This document shows positions 25,998 through 36,958 of a DNA stretch of 64,000 bases, piece by piece. The number at the start of each line of letters is the position of its first letter. The first letter of the stretch is position 1. The stretch is from Cnuibacter physcomitrellae. Its GTDB lineage: Bacteria > Actinomycetota > Actinomycetes > Actinomycetales > Microbacteriaceae. The DNA lies in NCBI RefSeq assembly GCF_014640535.1, contig NZ_BMHD01000001.1, forward strand, positions 622,214 through 686,213. Reading direction: 5' to 3'. Made by a program: the position numbers and the translations under genes. A model generated the notes under the pieces. The model was given only the letters and a program-made list of their open reading frames with translations. It was not told the origin of the DNA and did no database searches.

Positions 25998-27171
25998 TGT
26001 GCGTGAGCTCCGCGGCCGCGAGGTCGGATCGGGCACCCGTCGCGATGGAGCGCGAGGTCAGCCATCCGTCGGGCAGGGACGGGTTCTTGGGGCTGCCCGC
26101 GCGCCCGCGCGGACCCTCGGCGTCGGCGCCCGGGTACGGCATGTCCCAGTCGAGGGTGGCGAGGATCTCGTCCATCTCGTCGAGCGTGCGCACGGTGGAG
26201 AGCGCGGCGCGCACCTCGTGGCCGGCCGGGTAGCCCTTGAGGTACCAGGCGACGTGCTTCCGGATGTCGCGGCAGGCGCGATCCTCGTCGCCGAAGAACT
26301 CGACCAGCAGCTCGGTGTGCCGCTTCAGCGTGCGCGCGACGTCGCCGAGCGACGGCGCAGCACGGAGCGCCTCGGCCTCCTCGGCCGTCAGCTGCCCGGA
26401 GCGGACCCGGAAGGCGGCGGCGAGGTCGCCGAACAGCCACGGCCGCCCGAGGCAGCCTCGGCCCACGACCACCCCGTCGCACCCGGTCTCGTCGACCATG
26501 CGGAGGGCGTCGTCGCCCGACCAGATGTCGCCGTTGCCGAGCACGGGAATGTCGGTGATGGTCTCCTTGAGGGTGGCGATCGCCGACCAGTCGGCGTGCC
26601 CGCTGTAGAAGTCGGCGGCCGTGCGGGCGTGCAGCGCGATCGCCGCGGCGCCCGCGCCCTGCGCCGCGCGGGCGGCCTCGAGGTAGGTGAGGTGGTCGGT
26701 GTCGATGCCCTTGCGCATCTTCACGGTGACCGGGATGTCGCCCCCCGCGTCGACCACCGACTCGACGATCTCGCGGAAGAGGTCGAGCTTCCACGGCAGG
26801 GCCGCTCCGCCGCCCTTGCGCGTGACCTTCGGCACCGGGCAGCCGAAGTTCATGTCGATGTGGTCGGTGCGATCCTCCTCGACCAGGATGCGGGCCGCGT
26901 CGGCCATGGTCTTCGGGTCGACGCCGTAGAGCTGGATGGAGCGCGGGGTCTCGGAGGGGTGGTGCGTGATCAGCCGCATGGTCTCGGGCGTGCGCTCGAC
27001 CAGGGCGCGGCTGGTGATCATCTCGCTGACGTAGAGACCCGCGCCGAACTCGCGGCAGAGCCGACGGAAGGCCGTGTTCGTGATGCCCGCCATCGGCGCC
27101 AGCACGACGGGGACGTCGAGCTGGATGGGGCCGATCGCGAGGCCGGGCTGAGCGAGGGTGTCGGTGGTCAT
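25987..27171 (-). CDS. dusB: tRNA-dihydrouridine synthase, DusB type
   Basis: This FMN-dependent enzyme reduces uridine in the D-loop of tRNAs. The 394-residue protein shows the TIM-barrel start VVLAPMAGITNTAFRRLCREFGAGLYVSEMITS, the catalytic Cys in NFGCPVPKVTRKGGGAAL, the FMN-binding PVLGNGDIWS and VVVGRGCLGRPWLF, and an extended C-terminal domain. It starts at the ATG at 27171 after the frame's longer upstream extension is dropped. It heads a leftward group with dgt and dnaG and is divergent from the ybaK gene. Confidence 0.94.
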   Translation of the reverse strand: MTTDTLAQPGLAIGPIQLDVPVVLAPMAGITNTAFRRLCREFGAGLYVSEMITSRALVERTPETMRLITHHPSETPRSIQLYGVDPKTMADAARILVEEDRTDHIDMNFGCPVPKVTRKGGGAALPWKLDLFREIVESVVDAGGDIPVTVKMRKGIDTDHLTYLEAARAAQGAGAAAIALHARTAADFYSGHADWSAIATLKETITDIPVLGNGDIWSGDDALRMVDETGCDGVVVGRGCLGRPWLFGDLAAAFRVRSGQLTAEEAEALRAAPSLGDVARTLKRHTELLVEFFGDEDRACRDIRKHVAWYLKGYPAGHEVRAALSTVRTLDEMDEILATLDWDMPYPGADAEGPRGRAGSPKNPSLPDGWLTSRSIATGARSDLAAAELTHSGG

Positions 27172-27253
27172 CGTGCTTCGATTCTCCCAGACTCCGACGG
27201 GGGTGGGGCGCCCGCCGGGAATCCTGGGGACGGTCGTGCGATTGAATGGGGTT

Positions 27254-27733
27254 GTGGAGAACTCAGGCATCGAACGGGTGAAGACGCACGCCGAGCAGCT
27301 CGGACTCGACGTCGAGGTGGTGGAGCGACCCGCGGCCGACTCGCTGGAGGGCGCGGCGGCGCTCCTCGGCCTGCAGCCCGGCGACATCATGAAGAGCCTG
27401 GTGGTGAAGCGTCACGACGGCGACTTCCTCTTCGCGCTCATCCCCGGCGACCGGCAGATCAGCTGGCCCAAGCTCCGGGCCCTGGTGGGTGTCAACAAGC
27501 TCGCGATGCCGCCTCAGGACGTGGCCCTCGCCGCCACCGGGTACGAGCGCGGCACGATCACGCCGCTCGGCTCGACCACCGCCTGGCCCGTGTACCAGGA
27601 CGCCGCGTTCCACGGCCGCGTCGCGATGGGCGCGGGCGCCCACGGCCACAGCGCCTTCGTGGATGCGGAGCAGCTCGCGAAGGCGCTCGGAGCCACGGTC
27701 GCCGACATCTCCGAGCCGATCCCCCCGCGCTGA
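27254..27733 (+). CDS. YbaK/EbsC-type aminoacyl-tRNA deacylase
   Basis: The 159-residue protein belongs to the YbaK/ProX editing family that removes wrongly charged amino acids (for YbaK, Cys-tRNA-Pro). The conserved KSLVVKRHDG lysine segment, DRQISWPKLRALVGVNKLAMPP and the GYERGTITPLG loop are present. Which tRNA it edits cannot be told. The start is a GTG at 27254 inside the longer frame. A TTGAAT sequence six bases upstream could be a weak leaderless -10 box. It converges with the small gene after dsbA, with a family B palindrome between. Confidence 0.88.
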   Translation: MENSGIERVKTHAEQLGLDVEVVERPAADSLEGAAALLGLQPGDIMKSLVVKRHDGDFLFALIPGDRQISWPKLRALVGVNKLAMPPQDVALAATGYERGTITPLGSTTAWPVYQDAAFHGRVAMGAGAHGHSAFVDAEQLAKALGATVADISEPIPPR

Positions 27734-27757
27734 CCCGGGTCGCTGCGGTCGCTGCAC

Positions 27758-27830
27758 GCGGGTTGCGTCCGCTGAGCGTCCGCTCAGCCTCCTGGGGGCC
27801 TCGCCGACATCCTCAGCGGGCGCAACCCGC
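27758..27830. repeat. Solitary palindrome of family B
   Basis: 27758-27776 pairs with 27812-27830: 19 bases with one G-U-type difference around a 35-base loop, which itself contains a small GCTGAG/CTCAGC hairpin. The core GCGGGTTGCGCCCGC is the same as in the 60.2-61.0 kb array. It lies between convergent genes and may work as a two-way terminator. Confidence 0.85.
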
Positions 27831-27843
27831 CACGACCAGCGGT

Positions 27844-27966
27844 TCAGCGGGGCGGGAGGGCGCAGGCGTCGCCCTCGCAGGCGACCGCATCCGTCGCGCC
27901 GAGGAGGGTGAGCAGCGGACGCTCGGGCTGAGACGCGACGGGTGTCGCGTCGCCCGACGCGGTCAC
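27844..27966 (-). CDS. Small Cys-containing protein (40 aa) coupled to dsbA
   Basis: A GTG at 27966 overlaps the stop of the DsbA-like gene by four bases (GTGA) and opens a 40-codon frame ending CEGDACALPPR. Coupling to the upstream gene and the C-x4-C pair at the C-terminus make it credible as a real gene, perhaps a small redox or metal-binding partner of the DsbA-like protein. It has no signal peptide or membrane helix. The first part (VASQPERPLLTLLGATDAVA) has a Leu-rich stretch. It may equally be a non-functional tail; conservation would decide. Confidence 0.55.
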   Translation of the reverse strand: MTASGDATPVASQPERPLLTLLGATDAVACEGDACALPPR

Positions 27967-28631
27967 GCGCCCACCTCGACGCGGCTCGCCTGCACCTGCC
28001 GCAGCACGTCGGCGAACACCGCGGCATCCTGCGCGCCCGAGACGCCGTACTTGCCGTCGAGCACGAAGAACGGGACGCCCTGGATGCCGAGGCGCTGCGC
28101 CTCCGCCTGGTCGGCGCGGACGTCGGCGAGGTACTCGTCGGCCTCGAGCGAGCGGATGACGTCGTCGCGGTCGAGTCCGATCTCGGCTGCGAGGTCGGCG
28201 AGATCGGAGACGTGGCCCACGTGGCGGCCGTCGACGAAGTAGGCCTTCAGCAGGCGCTCCTTCATGTCGAGCTGACGCCCGTGGGCCTTGGCGTAGTGGA
28301 TGAGCTGGTGCGCCTTCACCGTGTTGGTGTGCTTGAGGTGGTCGTAGTCGTAGTCGAGCCCGACGTCGGAGGCGATCGAGGTCACGCGGGTCAGCATGCC
28401 CTCGAGCTGCTCCCGCGGGTAGCCCTTCGCGGCGAGGAAGTCGTACTCGTCGCCCTCGAAGTCGACGGGCGTCTCGGGCGACAGCTCGTAGCTGTGGTAC
28501 TCGATCTCCACGGGCAGGGCCTCGCCGTCGCTCGAGTAGGCCTCGATGCCGTTCTCGAGCTTGCGCTTGCCGATGTAGCACCAGGGGCAGGCCACGTCGG
28601 ACCAGATGTCGATCTTGATGGGTTCGGTCAC
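27963..28631 (-). CDS. DsbA family oxidoreductase (FrnE-like)
   Basis: The 222-residue cytoplasmic protein has a thioredoxin fold with the active site CPWC (15-18) in WSDVACPWCYIGKRKLE, the helical insertion typical of DsbA/HCCA isomerase proteins, and the cis-Pro loop in GIQGVPFFVLDGKYGVSGAQ. FrnE-like proteins act as disulfide isomerases or oxidoreductases; no signal peptide is seen. The start is a GTG at 28631. It lies 28 bp after uppS and is probably in the recO-uppS transcript. Confidence 0.9.
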   Translation of the reverse strand: MTEPIKIDIWSDVACPWCYIGKRKLENGIEAYSSDGEALPVEIEYHSYELSPETPVDFEGDEYDFLAAKGYPREQLEGMLTRVTSIASDVGLDYDYDHLKHTNTVKAHQLIHYAKAHGRQLDMKERLLKAYFVDGRHVGHVSDLADLAAEIGLDRDDVIRSLEADEYLADVRADQAEAQRLGIQGVPFFVLDGKYGVSGAQDAAVFADVLRQVQASRVEVGA

Positions 28632-28659
28632 ACTCCAGCCAACGCGCCGGAGGGCGCTC

Positions 28660-29493
28660 TCATTCCGGGTCGGCGACCGAGGAGCCGCGCGACTCGGACG
28701 GCGCGTCGACCGCCCCGCCGAAGCGCCGGTTGCGCCCCGCGTAGTGCTCGATTGCGCCCCAGAGGTCGACGCGGGTGAAGTCCGGCCAGAGGCGGTCGAG
28801 GAAGACCATCTCCGCGTACGCCGACTGCCACGGCAGGAAGTTGCTCGTCCGCTGCTCCCCGGAGCTCCGGACGAAGAGGTCGACGTCGGGGAGGTCGGGG
28901 ACGTACAGATGCCGCTGGATCAGCTTCTCGCTCACCGCGGAGGGCCGGATGCGGCCGGCGGCGACCTCGTCGGCGATCGCGCGCACCGCATCCGTGATCT
29001 CGTTGCGACCGCCGTAGTTGACGCACATCGTGAGCGTGAGGGTGCTGTTGCCCTGCGTGAGCCGCTCGGCGTACTGGAGCTCCTTGATCACGCTCGCCCA
29101 GAGACGCGGTCGGCGCCCGGACCAGCGGATGCGCACGCCCCACTCGTTCAGCTGATCGCGGCGGCGGTGCAGGACCTCCCGGTTGAAGCCCATCAGGAAG
29201 CGCACCTCGTCCGGGGAACGCTTCCAGTTCTCAGTGGAGAAGGCGTACACGGAGAGGTGCTTCACCCCGATCTGGATGGCTCCCGCGACCACGTCGAGGA
29301 GGGCCGCCTCGCCCGCCCGATGTCCCTCGACGCGGGTGAGGCCGCGCTGGTTGGCCCAGCGGCCGTTGCCGTCCATCACGACGGCGACGTGGTCGGGGAC
29401 TGCGGACTTCGGCAGCTCCGGTGGGTAGAGGCCGGTCCAGTCGAGCGGCCGGAACGGCTCGGCGAGGGGCGAGGTCTTCCTCACGGGGGTCAC
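28660..29493 (-). CDS. uppS: Isoprenyl transferase (undecaprenyl/decaprenyl diphosphate synthase)
   Basis: This cis-prenyltransferase makes the polyprenyl diphosphate carrier for cell-wall synthesis. The 277-residue protein has the catalytic Asp41 in [31 protein letters not shown], and the C-terminal [24 protein letters not shown]. The chain length of the product cannot be told from sequence. Its ATG overlaps the recO stop (ATGA at 29490-29493). Confidence 0.96.
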   Translation of the reverse strand: MTPVRKTSPLAEPFRPLDWTGLYPPELPKSAVPDHVAVVMDGNGRWANQRGLTRVEGHRAGEAALLDVVAGAIQIGVKHLSVYAFSTENWKRSPDEVRFLMGFNREVLHRRRDQLNEWGVRIRWSGRRPRLWASVIKELQYAERLTQGNSTLTLTMCVNYGGRNEITDAVRAIADEVAAGRIRPSAVSEKLIQRHLYVPDLPDVDLFVRSSGEQRTSNFLPWQSAYAEMVFLDRLWPDFTRVDLWGAIEHYAGRNRRFGGAVDAPSESRGSSVADPE

Positions 29494-30308
29494 GGGTGCT
29501 CCTCAGGGCGATCGGCGACGGACGTGGGGGTCGCGGCGGGGCTCGCGGCGGCGGCAGCGGCCCCGGAGGCTGTGCGGGTGCGCGTGCCGCGCTCGACGTG
29601 CTCGAGAGACCGGAGTCCGCGCTCGAGATGCCACTGCGCATACGCGGAGACCACGCCGCTCGCCTGCGAACGTGAGATCGCCGGCGCCGCCTCCGCCGTC
29701 GCCCAGTCGCCCGTCAGCAGGGCGGCCAGCAGCTCGAGCGTGGTGGCGTCGAGACGCGGGGAACCGGGTGGGGCGACCGCGTCGGCGACCACGCCGCCGA
29801 GCTGGACCACGAATGCGGAGTGCGGGCCTGTGGCCCCCGTCACGGCGCAGTCGTGGAAGCTCGGCGCCCATCCGGCGACCGCCATCGCCCGCAGCAGGTA
29901 CGAGTCGAGGGTCAGCGAGGGGCCGTGCTCGCCGCGCGACAGGGAGCGGAGCGCGCCGACCAGCAGGTGGTACTGCTGGAGCGACTGCTCGTGCTCGGTG
30001 ATGCGGTCGGCCGTCTCGACCATGACGTTCGCGGCCGTGTAGCTGGAGTAGTCGGCGGTGATGGCGGCGCCGTAGGAGCCGATCGTGACCGCCTGAGTGA
30101 TCGTGTCGAGGCTCCGGCCCTCGTAGAACTGGAGGTCGGCGACCATGAACGGCTCGAGCCGCGATCCGAACTTCGACGACGTCCGGCGGACGCCCCGCGC
30201 CACGGCGCGGACCTTGCCGTGGGTGCGCGTGAGGAGGGTCACGATCCGGTCGGCCTCACCCAGCTTCTGGGTGCGCAGCACGACCCCTTCATCTCGGTAC
30301 ACGGGCAC
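29490..30308 (-). CDS. recO: DNA repair protein RecO
   Basis: RecO works with RecR and RecF to load RecA on gaps. The 272-residue protein starts with the OB-fold pattern [39 protein letters not shown]. The C-terminal part is longer than usual and ends in a low-complexity Ala/Thr-rich tail. No zinc-finger cysteines are seen. I chose the GTG at 30308; the longer frame upstream is noise. It heads the recO-uppS-dsbA operon. Confidence 0.92.
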   Translation of the reverse strand: MPVYRDEGVVLRTQKLGEADRIVTLLTRTHGKVRAVARGVRRTSSKFGSRLEPFMVADLQFYEGRSLDTITQAVTIGSYGAAITADYSSYTAANVMVETADRITEHEQSLQQYHLLVGALRSLSRGEHGPSLTLDSYLLRAMAVAGWAPSFHDCAVTGATGPHSAFVVQLGGVVADAVAPPGSPRLDATTLELLAALLTGDWATAEAAPAISRSQASGVVSAYAQWHLERGLRSLEHVERGTRTRTASGAAAAAASPAATPTSVADRPEEHP

Positions 30309-30379
30309 CCCACGATCATCCCACCCTCGGATGCGCGCGAGCCGTGGACACGGCCGGAGGCGGCGTGCACGGCGCCGGG

Positions 30380-31057
30380 TCAGCCCAGCGCCTCGAGGGC
30401 CTTGCCCAGCTGGATGGCGCCGAGCACGAGGAAGAGCACCGTCATGATGATCGCGTCGTGCCGGATGAGGGCCGACTTCGTGGAGGCGAGGAACGAGGTT
30501 ATGCCCTTCGATCCCGACCCACCGAGGAGTGTCGGCACGAGGACGCCGAGGCAGGCGATGACAGAGAACACGAACACCGCGAGGAAGACCAGCGGCCATT
30601 CGAGTCCCTCGGTGCCGATCGTGGCTCCCGCCGCGATCATGATCGGCAGGTTCTTCACGTTGGCCACGCCGAGGAGCAACCCGAGACCCGCGGACTTCAC
30701 GGGGCCGAAGGAATCGATCGCGGCTAGCCACCGCGGCTCTTTCGGCTCCTCACCCTTCTTCGGCCGACCGCGGAAGCTGCGGTAGGCGAGGAACAGGAAG
30801 AGCGCGGCGAACGCGAAGCCGAGCACGATGTGGAACAGCTGCGCGAAGAACGAGTCGGAGCGCGTGGTGCCCTTCGATCCGGAGGCGAAGGCGAGCGTGA
30901 CCGCGAACGTCGCGACGAGGAACGCGACGGTGAAGACGACCGCGTTGCCCCGACCCTTGGGGCCGAGCAGCAGCGCGATGACCCCCGCGATGGGCATCGG
31001 CGACACGATGATGCCCACGGCGAGCGGGAGCACCTCTCCCAGAACGTGCACGAACAC
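30380..31057 (-). CDS. GAP family membrane protein (Sap-like)
   Basis: The 225-residue protein has about six membrane helices, beginning [37 protein letters not shown], the pattern of the actinobacterial GAP/Sap family (related to LysE-type exporters; in mycobacteria linked to glycolipid export). The loop between helices 3 and 4 is basic ([14 protein letters not shown]). The substrate is unknown. It starts at a GTG at 31057, six bases after TAGAGT. It lies between leuA and recO, all on the same strand. Confidence 0.85.
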   Translation of the reverse strand: MFVHVLGEVLPLAVGIIVSPMPIAGVIALLLGPKGRGNAVVFTVAFLVATFAVTLAFASGSKGTTRSDSFFAQLFHIVLGFAFAALFLFLAYRSFRGRPKKGEEPKEPRWLAAIDSFGPVKSAGLGLLLGVANVKNLPIMIAAGATIGTEGLEWPLVFLAVFVFSVIACLGVLVPTLLGGSGSKGITSFLASTKSALIRHDAIIMTVLFLVLGAIQLGKALEALG

Positions 31058-31063
31058 GTTCGC

Positions 31064-31069
31064 ACTCTA
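31064..31069 (-). promoter_or_regulatory. -10 hexamer TAGAGT, leaderless promoter of the GAP family gene
   Basis: On the minus strand TAGAGT is followed by six bases and the GTG at 31057. Confidence 0.6.
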
Positions 31070-31109
31070 GTGGCGAGCGGGCTCGTCTGTCTCGGCTCTC
31101 TCACCCGAG

Positions 31110-31175
31110 TTCCGCCACACTCGTGGCGTTTCGCCACACGCATGCACGTGGCGAAACGCCAGGAGTGTGGCGGAA
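31110..31175. repeat. Long palindrome of family C after leuA
   Basis: 31110-31137 pairs with 31148-31175 over 28 bases with one mismatch and a 10-base loop. It begins 11 bases after the leuA stop codon. The sequence words CCGCCACACT and GTTTCGCCAC return in the element at 35515-35550, and ACACTCGTGGCG is shared with family A. As the only structure between leuA and the next gene it is likely to end the leuA mRNA. Confidence 0.9.
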
Positions 31176-31185
31176 CCGAGGGGAG

Positions 31186-33628
<2,443 letters not shown>

Positions 33629-33632
<4 letters not shown>

Positions 33633-34108
33633 CCGACCGAGCCGCACCCGCCGGCATCGACCCCCGCGGGCCGCGCTTCGGCGCGGCGATCACCGCCGTG
33701 CTCCTGCTCGTCGTGGTGGGGCTCTCCGTGTCCACGCCGGTCGCGGGGCCGGCATCCGCCGCGTGGTGGCTGCTCGCCGCGCTCGCGGTGCTCTTCGGCT
33801 GGGGCGCTCTGGCGGGCATCGCCCGGCATCCCTGGGGACTGCTCTTCCGCACGCTGGTGCGTCCACGGCTCGCGCCACCCGCCGATCTGGAGGATCCGCG
33901 ACCGCCGACGTTCGCTCAGGGGGTCGGGCTGGCGGTGACCGGCATCGCGGTCGTCCTCGGCCTGTTCTCCGTCCCCTTCGCGGTGACGATCGGCGCCGCT
34001 CTGGCCTTCGTCGCGGCATTCCTCAACGCGGTCTTCGGATTCTGCATCGGCTGCCAGCTGTACCTGCTGCTCGTTAGGGCTCGCGCGCCGCGCGCGGCCG
34101 GGCACTGA
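33629..34108 (+). CDS. DUF4395 membrane protein
   Basis: The 159-residue protein has about four membrane helices (about 18-35, 43-63, 99-116, 118-143) and a C-terminal FGFCIGCQLYLLLV with a C-x2-C pair at the end of the last helix, the hallmark of DUF4395. The function is unknown; it often accompanies thioredoxin-like genes and may pass electrons across the membrane. It is translationally coupled to the preceding thioredoxin-domain gene. Confidence 0.88.
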
Positions 34109-34128
34109 CGGTCGGAGGGTCGCCGGAA

Positions 34129-34134
34129 TAGTCT
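34129..34134 (+). promoter_or_regulatory. Candidate -10 hexamer TAGTCT for the OsmC gene
   Basis: TAGTCT would start transcription near 34141 and give a leader of about 30 nt that carries a GAGGAAGG ribosome binding site. Confidence 0.45.
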
Positions 34135-34169
34135 GGACTCGAACCCGCTCACGCGAGGAAGGACCCATC

Positions 34170-34595
34170 ATGGCCGTGACCAGCGAAGCAACCACCGTGT
34201 GGCGAGGAGACCTCGTCTCCGGTGCCGGCACCACCACCCTCGACTCGTCGGGCGCCGGCGCCTTCCCCGTGACCTGGGCGTCGCGGTCACAGGGCACCCG
34301 GGAGGGCACGACCCCCGAGGAGCTCATCGGCGCGGCTCACTCCGCCTGCTTCTCGATGGCCTTCTCGAACGCGCTCGCCCAGAACGGCACTCCCCCGGAG
34401 TCGCTCCAGGTCACCGCGGCGGTCACCTTCGTCCCCGGCGAGGGCATCACGGGCAGCCACCTGCTCGTCAGCGCCTCCGTCCCGGGTCTCTCGGAGGAGG
34501 ACTTCGAGCGACTGGCCGAGGAGGCGAAGGCGGGCTGCCCGGTCTCCCAGGCGCTGGCGGGCATCTCCATCACCCTCGAGGCCAGTCTCGCCTGA
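34170..34595 (+). CDS. OsmC family peroxiredoxin
   Basis: This 141-residue thiol peroxidase reduces organic hydroperoxides. The two conserved cysteines of the family are Cys60 in LIGAAHSACFSMAFSN and Cys123 in AKAGCPVSQAL. A GAGGAAGG ribosome binding site precedes the ATG. The next gene starts one base after the stop, so the two are in one operon. Together with the redox genes before it, this stretch (33.1-34.6 kb) forms a small thiol-stress block. Confidence 0.94.
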   Translation: MAVTSEATTVWRGDLVSGAGTTTLDSSGAGAFPVTWASRSQGTREGTTPEELIGAAHSACFSMAFSNALAQNGTPPESLQVTAAVTFVPGEGITGSHLLVSASVPGLSEEDFERLAEEAKAGCPVSQALAGISITLEASLA

Positions 34596-34596
34596 G

Positions 34597-35487
34597 ATGG
34601 CGGACACGAAGACGGTCCTGATCGGAGGCGGTTCCGGCACCATCGGAACCGAGCTCACCCGACAGCTGCGCGAGGCGGGGCACACCGTCCTCGTCCTCGT
34701 CCGCCGGCCCGCTCAGACCCCGTTCGAGCGGGCCTGGGATCCGGAGGCGCACTGGCTGCGCGTCGGCATCCTCGACGGGGTGGATGCGGTGGTGAACCTC
34801 TCCGGCGCCTCGATCTCGCGCCTGCCGTGGACGCTGCAGTACAAGCGCGAGATCCTCCAGTCGCGCCTCGCGGCGACCTCCACCCTGGTGGAGGCGATGG
34901 CCAAGGCCGAGCGTCCGCCGAGCGTCTTCGTCTCCGGTTCGGCGGTGGGCTACTACGGCGACCGACCGGGCGAGGTTCTCACGGAGGACTCCGCCCCCGG
35001 TGTCGGCTTCCTCTCGAAGGTGTGCGTGGCCTGGGAGCGGGCCGCGGCGCCGGCATCCGCCCGATCCCGGGTCGTCTACGCCCGCACCGGGCTCGTGCTG
35101 GGACAGCGCGGGGCGCTGAAGCCGATCCGGATGCTCGCCAAGGTCGGACTGGCCGGACCGCTCGGCGACGGGCGGCAGCACTGGCCGTGGATCAGCCTGT
35201 TCGACGAGGCGGCCGCGCTGCGGCACCTGATCGAGTCGGACCTCAGCGGACCGGTGAACCTGGTCGCCCCGACCCCGGAGCCGGCGGGTGACCTCATCCG
35301 CGACGTCGCCGAGGATCTGGGGCGCCCCTACTGGCTGCCCGCGCCGGCGTGGGCGATCAAGCTCGGCCTCGCCGACGCCGGGCGGGAGCTGCTGCTCGCC
35401 GACCAGGACGTGTCGAGCGCGCGCCTGCAGTCCTCGGGCTTCGAGTTCCGCGACACCACGGTCCCCGAGGCCCTCGTCGCGGCCTGA
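34597..35487 (+). CDS. TIGR01777 family NAD(P)-binding epimerase-like protein
   Basis: The 296-residue protein is an extended short-chain dehydrogenase of the TIGR01777 (YfcH-like) family. The glycine-rich motif GGGSGTIGTELTRQL lies at about 9-23, then VVNLSGASI, and SGSAVGYYGDRPGEVLTED with the family's tyrosine. A C-terminal domain ends FRDTTVPEAL. The reaction is unknown. It begins one base after the OsmC stop and probably depends on it for translation. A family C palindrome follows 27 bp after the stop. Confidence 0.9.
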   Translation: MADTKTVLIGGGSGTIGTELTRQLREAGHTVLVLVRRPAQTPFERAWDPEAHWLRVGILDGVDAVVNLSGASISRLPWTLQYKREILQSRLAATSTLVEAMAKAERPPSVFVSGSAVGYYGDRPGEVLTEDSAPGVGFLSKVCVAWERAAAPASARSRVVYARTGLVLGQRGALKPIRMLAKVGLAGPLGDGRQHWPWISLFDEAAALRHLIESDLSGPVNLVAPTPEPAGDLIRDVAEDLGRPYWLPAPAWAIKLGLADAGRELLLADQDVSSARLQSSGFEFRDTTVPEALVAA

Positions 35488-35514
35488 TCCCAGGGCACGC
35501 TCCGCCACACTGAG

Positions 35515-35550
35515 GTGGTTTCGCCACGGCGATCGAGGTGGCGAAACCAC
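35515..35550. repeat. Palindrome of family C between convergent genes
   Basis: GTGGTTTCGCCAC (35515-35527) and GTGGCGAAACCAC (35538-35550) form a perfect 13-bp inverted repeat with a 10-base loop. Imperfect flanks (CCGCCACACT before, TGGCGAAACC after) extend the likeness to the element at 31110-31175. Confidence 0.85.
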
Positions 35551-35576
35551 GTGGGCATGGCGAAACCGGATTCGGA

Positions 35577-36026
35577 CTACGCGCGGGCGGCCTCGTGCTC
35601 GAGGCGGATGGCGGTGCGCAGGGCGGCACGGGCGCGACGGCGGTCCCCGCTCGCGTCGTAGGCGAGGCCGAGGCGGAACCACGCCCGCCAGTCCTCGGGG
35701 GCGGACTCGACGGCGTCGCGGTACTGCCCGAACTCCTCGTCGGCGGCGGCACGGACCGGACGGCCGCTCGGCCGCTTCGGGAGATCGTCGACGGGAAGCT
35801 CGTCCTCGGACTCGAGCCGCTTGACCAGCGCCTCCGTCCGGAAGCCGAACATCAGCTCGCGGACCAGCGCCCACACGCCCACGACCGGCAGGATGATCAG
35901 CACCGTCCCCATGGCGATCCCGATCGGCTCCCCGGTGAGCACGAACCGCACAGCCTGCCAGCCGACGAGCACGATGTAGAGCCCGAGCAGCAGGCACATC
36001 AGCAGTGCCGCGGCGCGGCCCTTCAC
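35577..36026 (-). CDS. Membrane protein with TPR-like C-terminus
   Basis: The 149-residue protein has two N-terminal membrane helices (about 5-28 and 35-60), then an acidic linker and a C-terminal helical pair resembling a tetratricopeptide repeat (APEDWRAWFRLGLAYDASGDRRRARAALRTAIRL). It overlaps dapB by four bases (ATGA). This neighbour of dapB recurs in actinobacteria, but I know of no function. TPR repeats suggest protein binding at the membrane. Confidence 0.83.
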   Translation of the reverse strand: MKGRAAALLMCLLLGLYIVLVGWQAVRFVLTGEPIGIAMGTVLIILPVVGVWALVRELMFGFRTEALVKRLESEDELPVDDLPKRPSGRPVRAAADEEFGQYRDAVESAPEDWRAWFRLGLAYDASGDRRRARAALRTAIRLEHEAARA

Positions 36027-36838
36027 CGGTCGACCGTGGTGGCCTCGGCCGCCTGGCCCGACACGTTCTCGGGAGCGGTCCCACCGGCACGGGGCGCGGC
36101 GGGCGCGGTCGTCAGGCCGATCAGGCGGTCGAGTCCCACGGTCACGCCCTCGGCCGCGGCGACCGCGCGCAGGGCGATGCGGATCCCCGTCTGGTAGGCG
36201 CTCGGAGAGATCGTCTCGTGGGTGAGGGTGAGGACCTCCCCCGTGCCCCCGAACACGACGTCCTGCTTGGCCACGACGCCGCTCAACCGGAGGCTGTGCA
36301 CCGGGACGCTCGCGACCTGCTGTCCGCGGGCGCGCTGGTCGGTGTGCGGCGCCGACACGGGCCCGAGGTGCGAGCGCGCCGCGGCGATCAGCTCGGCCGT
36401 GCGCACGGCGGTACCGGAGGGCGAGTCGATCTTCGAGGCGGCGTGGGCCTCGACGATCTCGATGGAGTCGAAGTAGCGGGCGGCCATCGTGGCGAACGTC
36501 GTCGCCAGCACGGACCCGATCGAGAAGTTCGGGATGACGATGACGGCGGCCCCCGGCGTCTCGGCCACCGCGCGCTCGAGGCCGGCGACACGGTCGGCCG
36601 ACCAGCCGGAGGTGCCGACGAGGACCTTCTTGCCCGCCCGGACGGCGTGGTCGACGATGCCCTGGCTGACACCGGGCACCGTCACGTCGACGACGACGTC
36701 TGCGGGGAGCATCTCGTCGAGGTCGCTCGTCGAGCCGAGGCGGGCCACCACCTCGAAGTCGTCCTCCTCGTCGATCACGGCGGAGATCACGCGCCCGAGC
36801 TTCCCTGACGCGCCGACCACGGCGACCTTGACGACCAT
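36023..36838 (-). CDS. dapB: 4-hydroxy-tetrahydrodipicolinate reductase
   Basis: DapB makes tetrahydrodipicolinate for lysine and diaminopimelate, needed for peptidoglycan. The 271-residue protein has the NAD(P) motif VVGASGKLGRV (8-18), IPNFSIGSVL, and the catalytic region EAHAASKIDSPSGTAVRTAELI. The C-terminus carries about 25 extra low-complexity residues beyond the usual end. It starts at the ATG at 36838, six bases after TAGATT; a GGAGGC lies between but is too close to serve as a normal site, so initiation may be leaderless. Confidence 0.96.
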   Translation of the reverse strand: MVVKVAVVGASGKLGRVISAVIDEEDDFEVVARLGSTSDLDEMLPADVVVDVTVPGVSQGIVDHAVRAGKKVLVGTSGWSADRVAGLERAVAETPGAAVIVIPNFSIGSVLATTFATMAARYFDSIEIVEAHAASKIDSPSGTAVRTAELIAAARSHLGPVSAPHTDQRARGQQVASVPVHSLRLSGVVAKQDVVFGGTGEVLTLTHETISPSAYQTGIRIALRAVAAAEGVTVGLDRLIGLTTAPAAPRAGGTAPENVSGQAAEATTVDR

Positions 36839-36844
36839 GCCTCC

Positions 36845-36850
36845 AATCTA
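36845..36850 (-). promoter_or_regulatory. -10 hexamer TAGATT, leaderless promoter of dapB
   Basis: On the minus strand TAGATT is followed by six bases (GGAGGC) and the ATG at 36838. Confidence 0.55.
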
Positions 36851-36946
36851 CCGTCCCGGCAGCGGAGGCGGCCCGAGCCGGGGCGGTCGGGCCTCCGGAG
36901 CGGTCGGGCCGCCGGGCCGACGCGCACGAGGCCGCGGTCCCGGTCG

Positions 36947-36952
36947 TAGGCT
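36947..36952 (+). promoter_or_regulatory. -10 hexamer TAGGCT, leaderless promoter of the GNAT gene
   Basis: TAGGCT is followed by six bases and the ATG at 36959. An in-frame GTG lies one codon earlier. Confidence 0.6.
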
Positions 36953-36958
36953 GACGTG

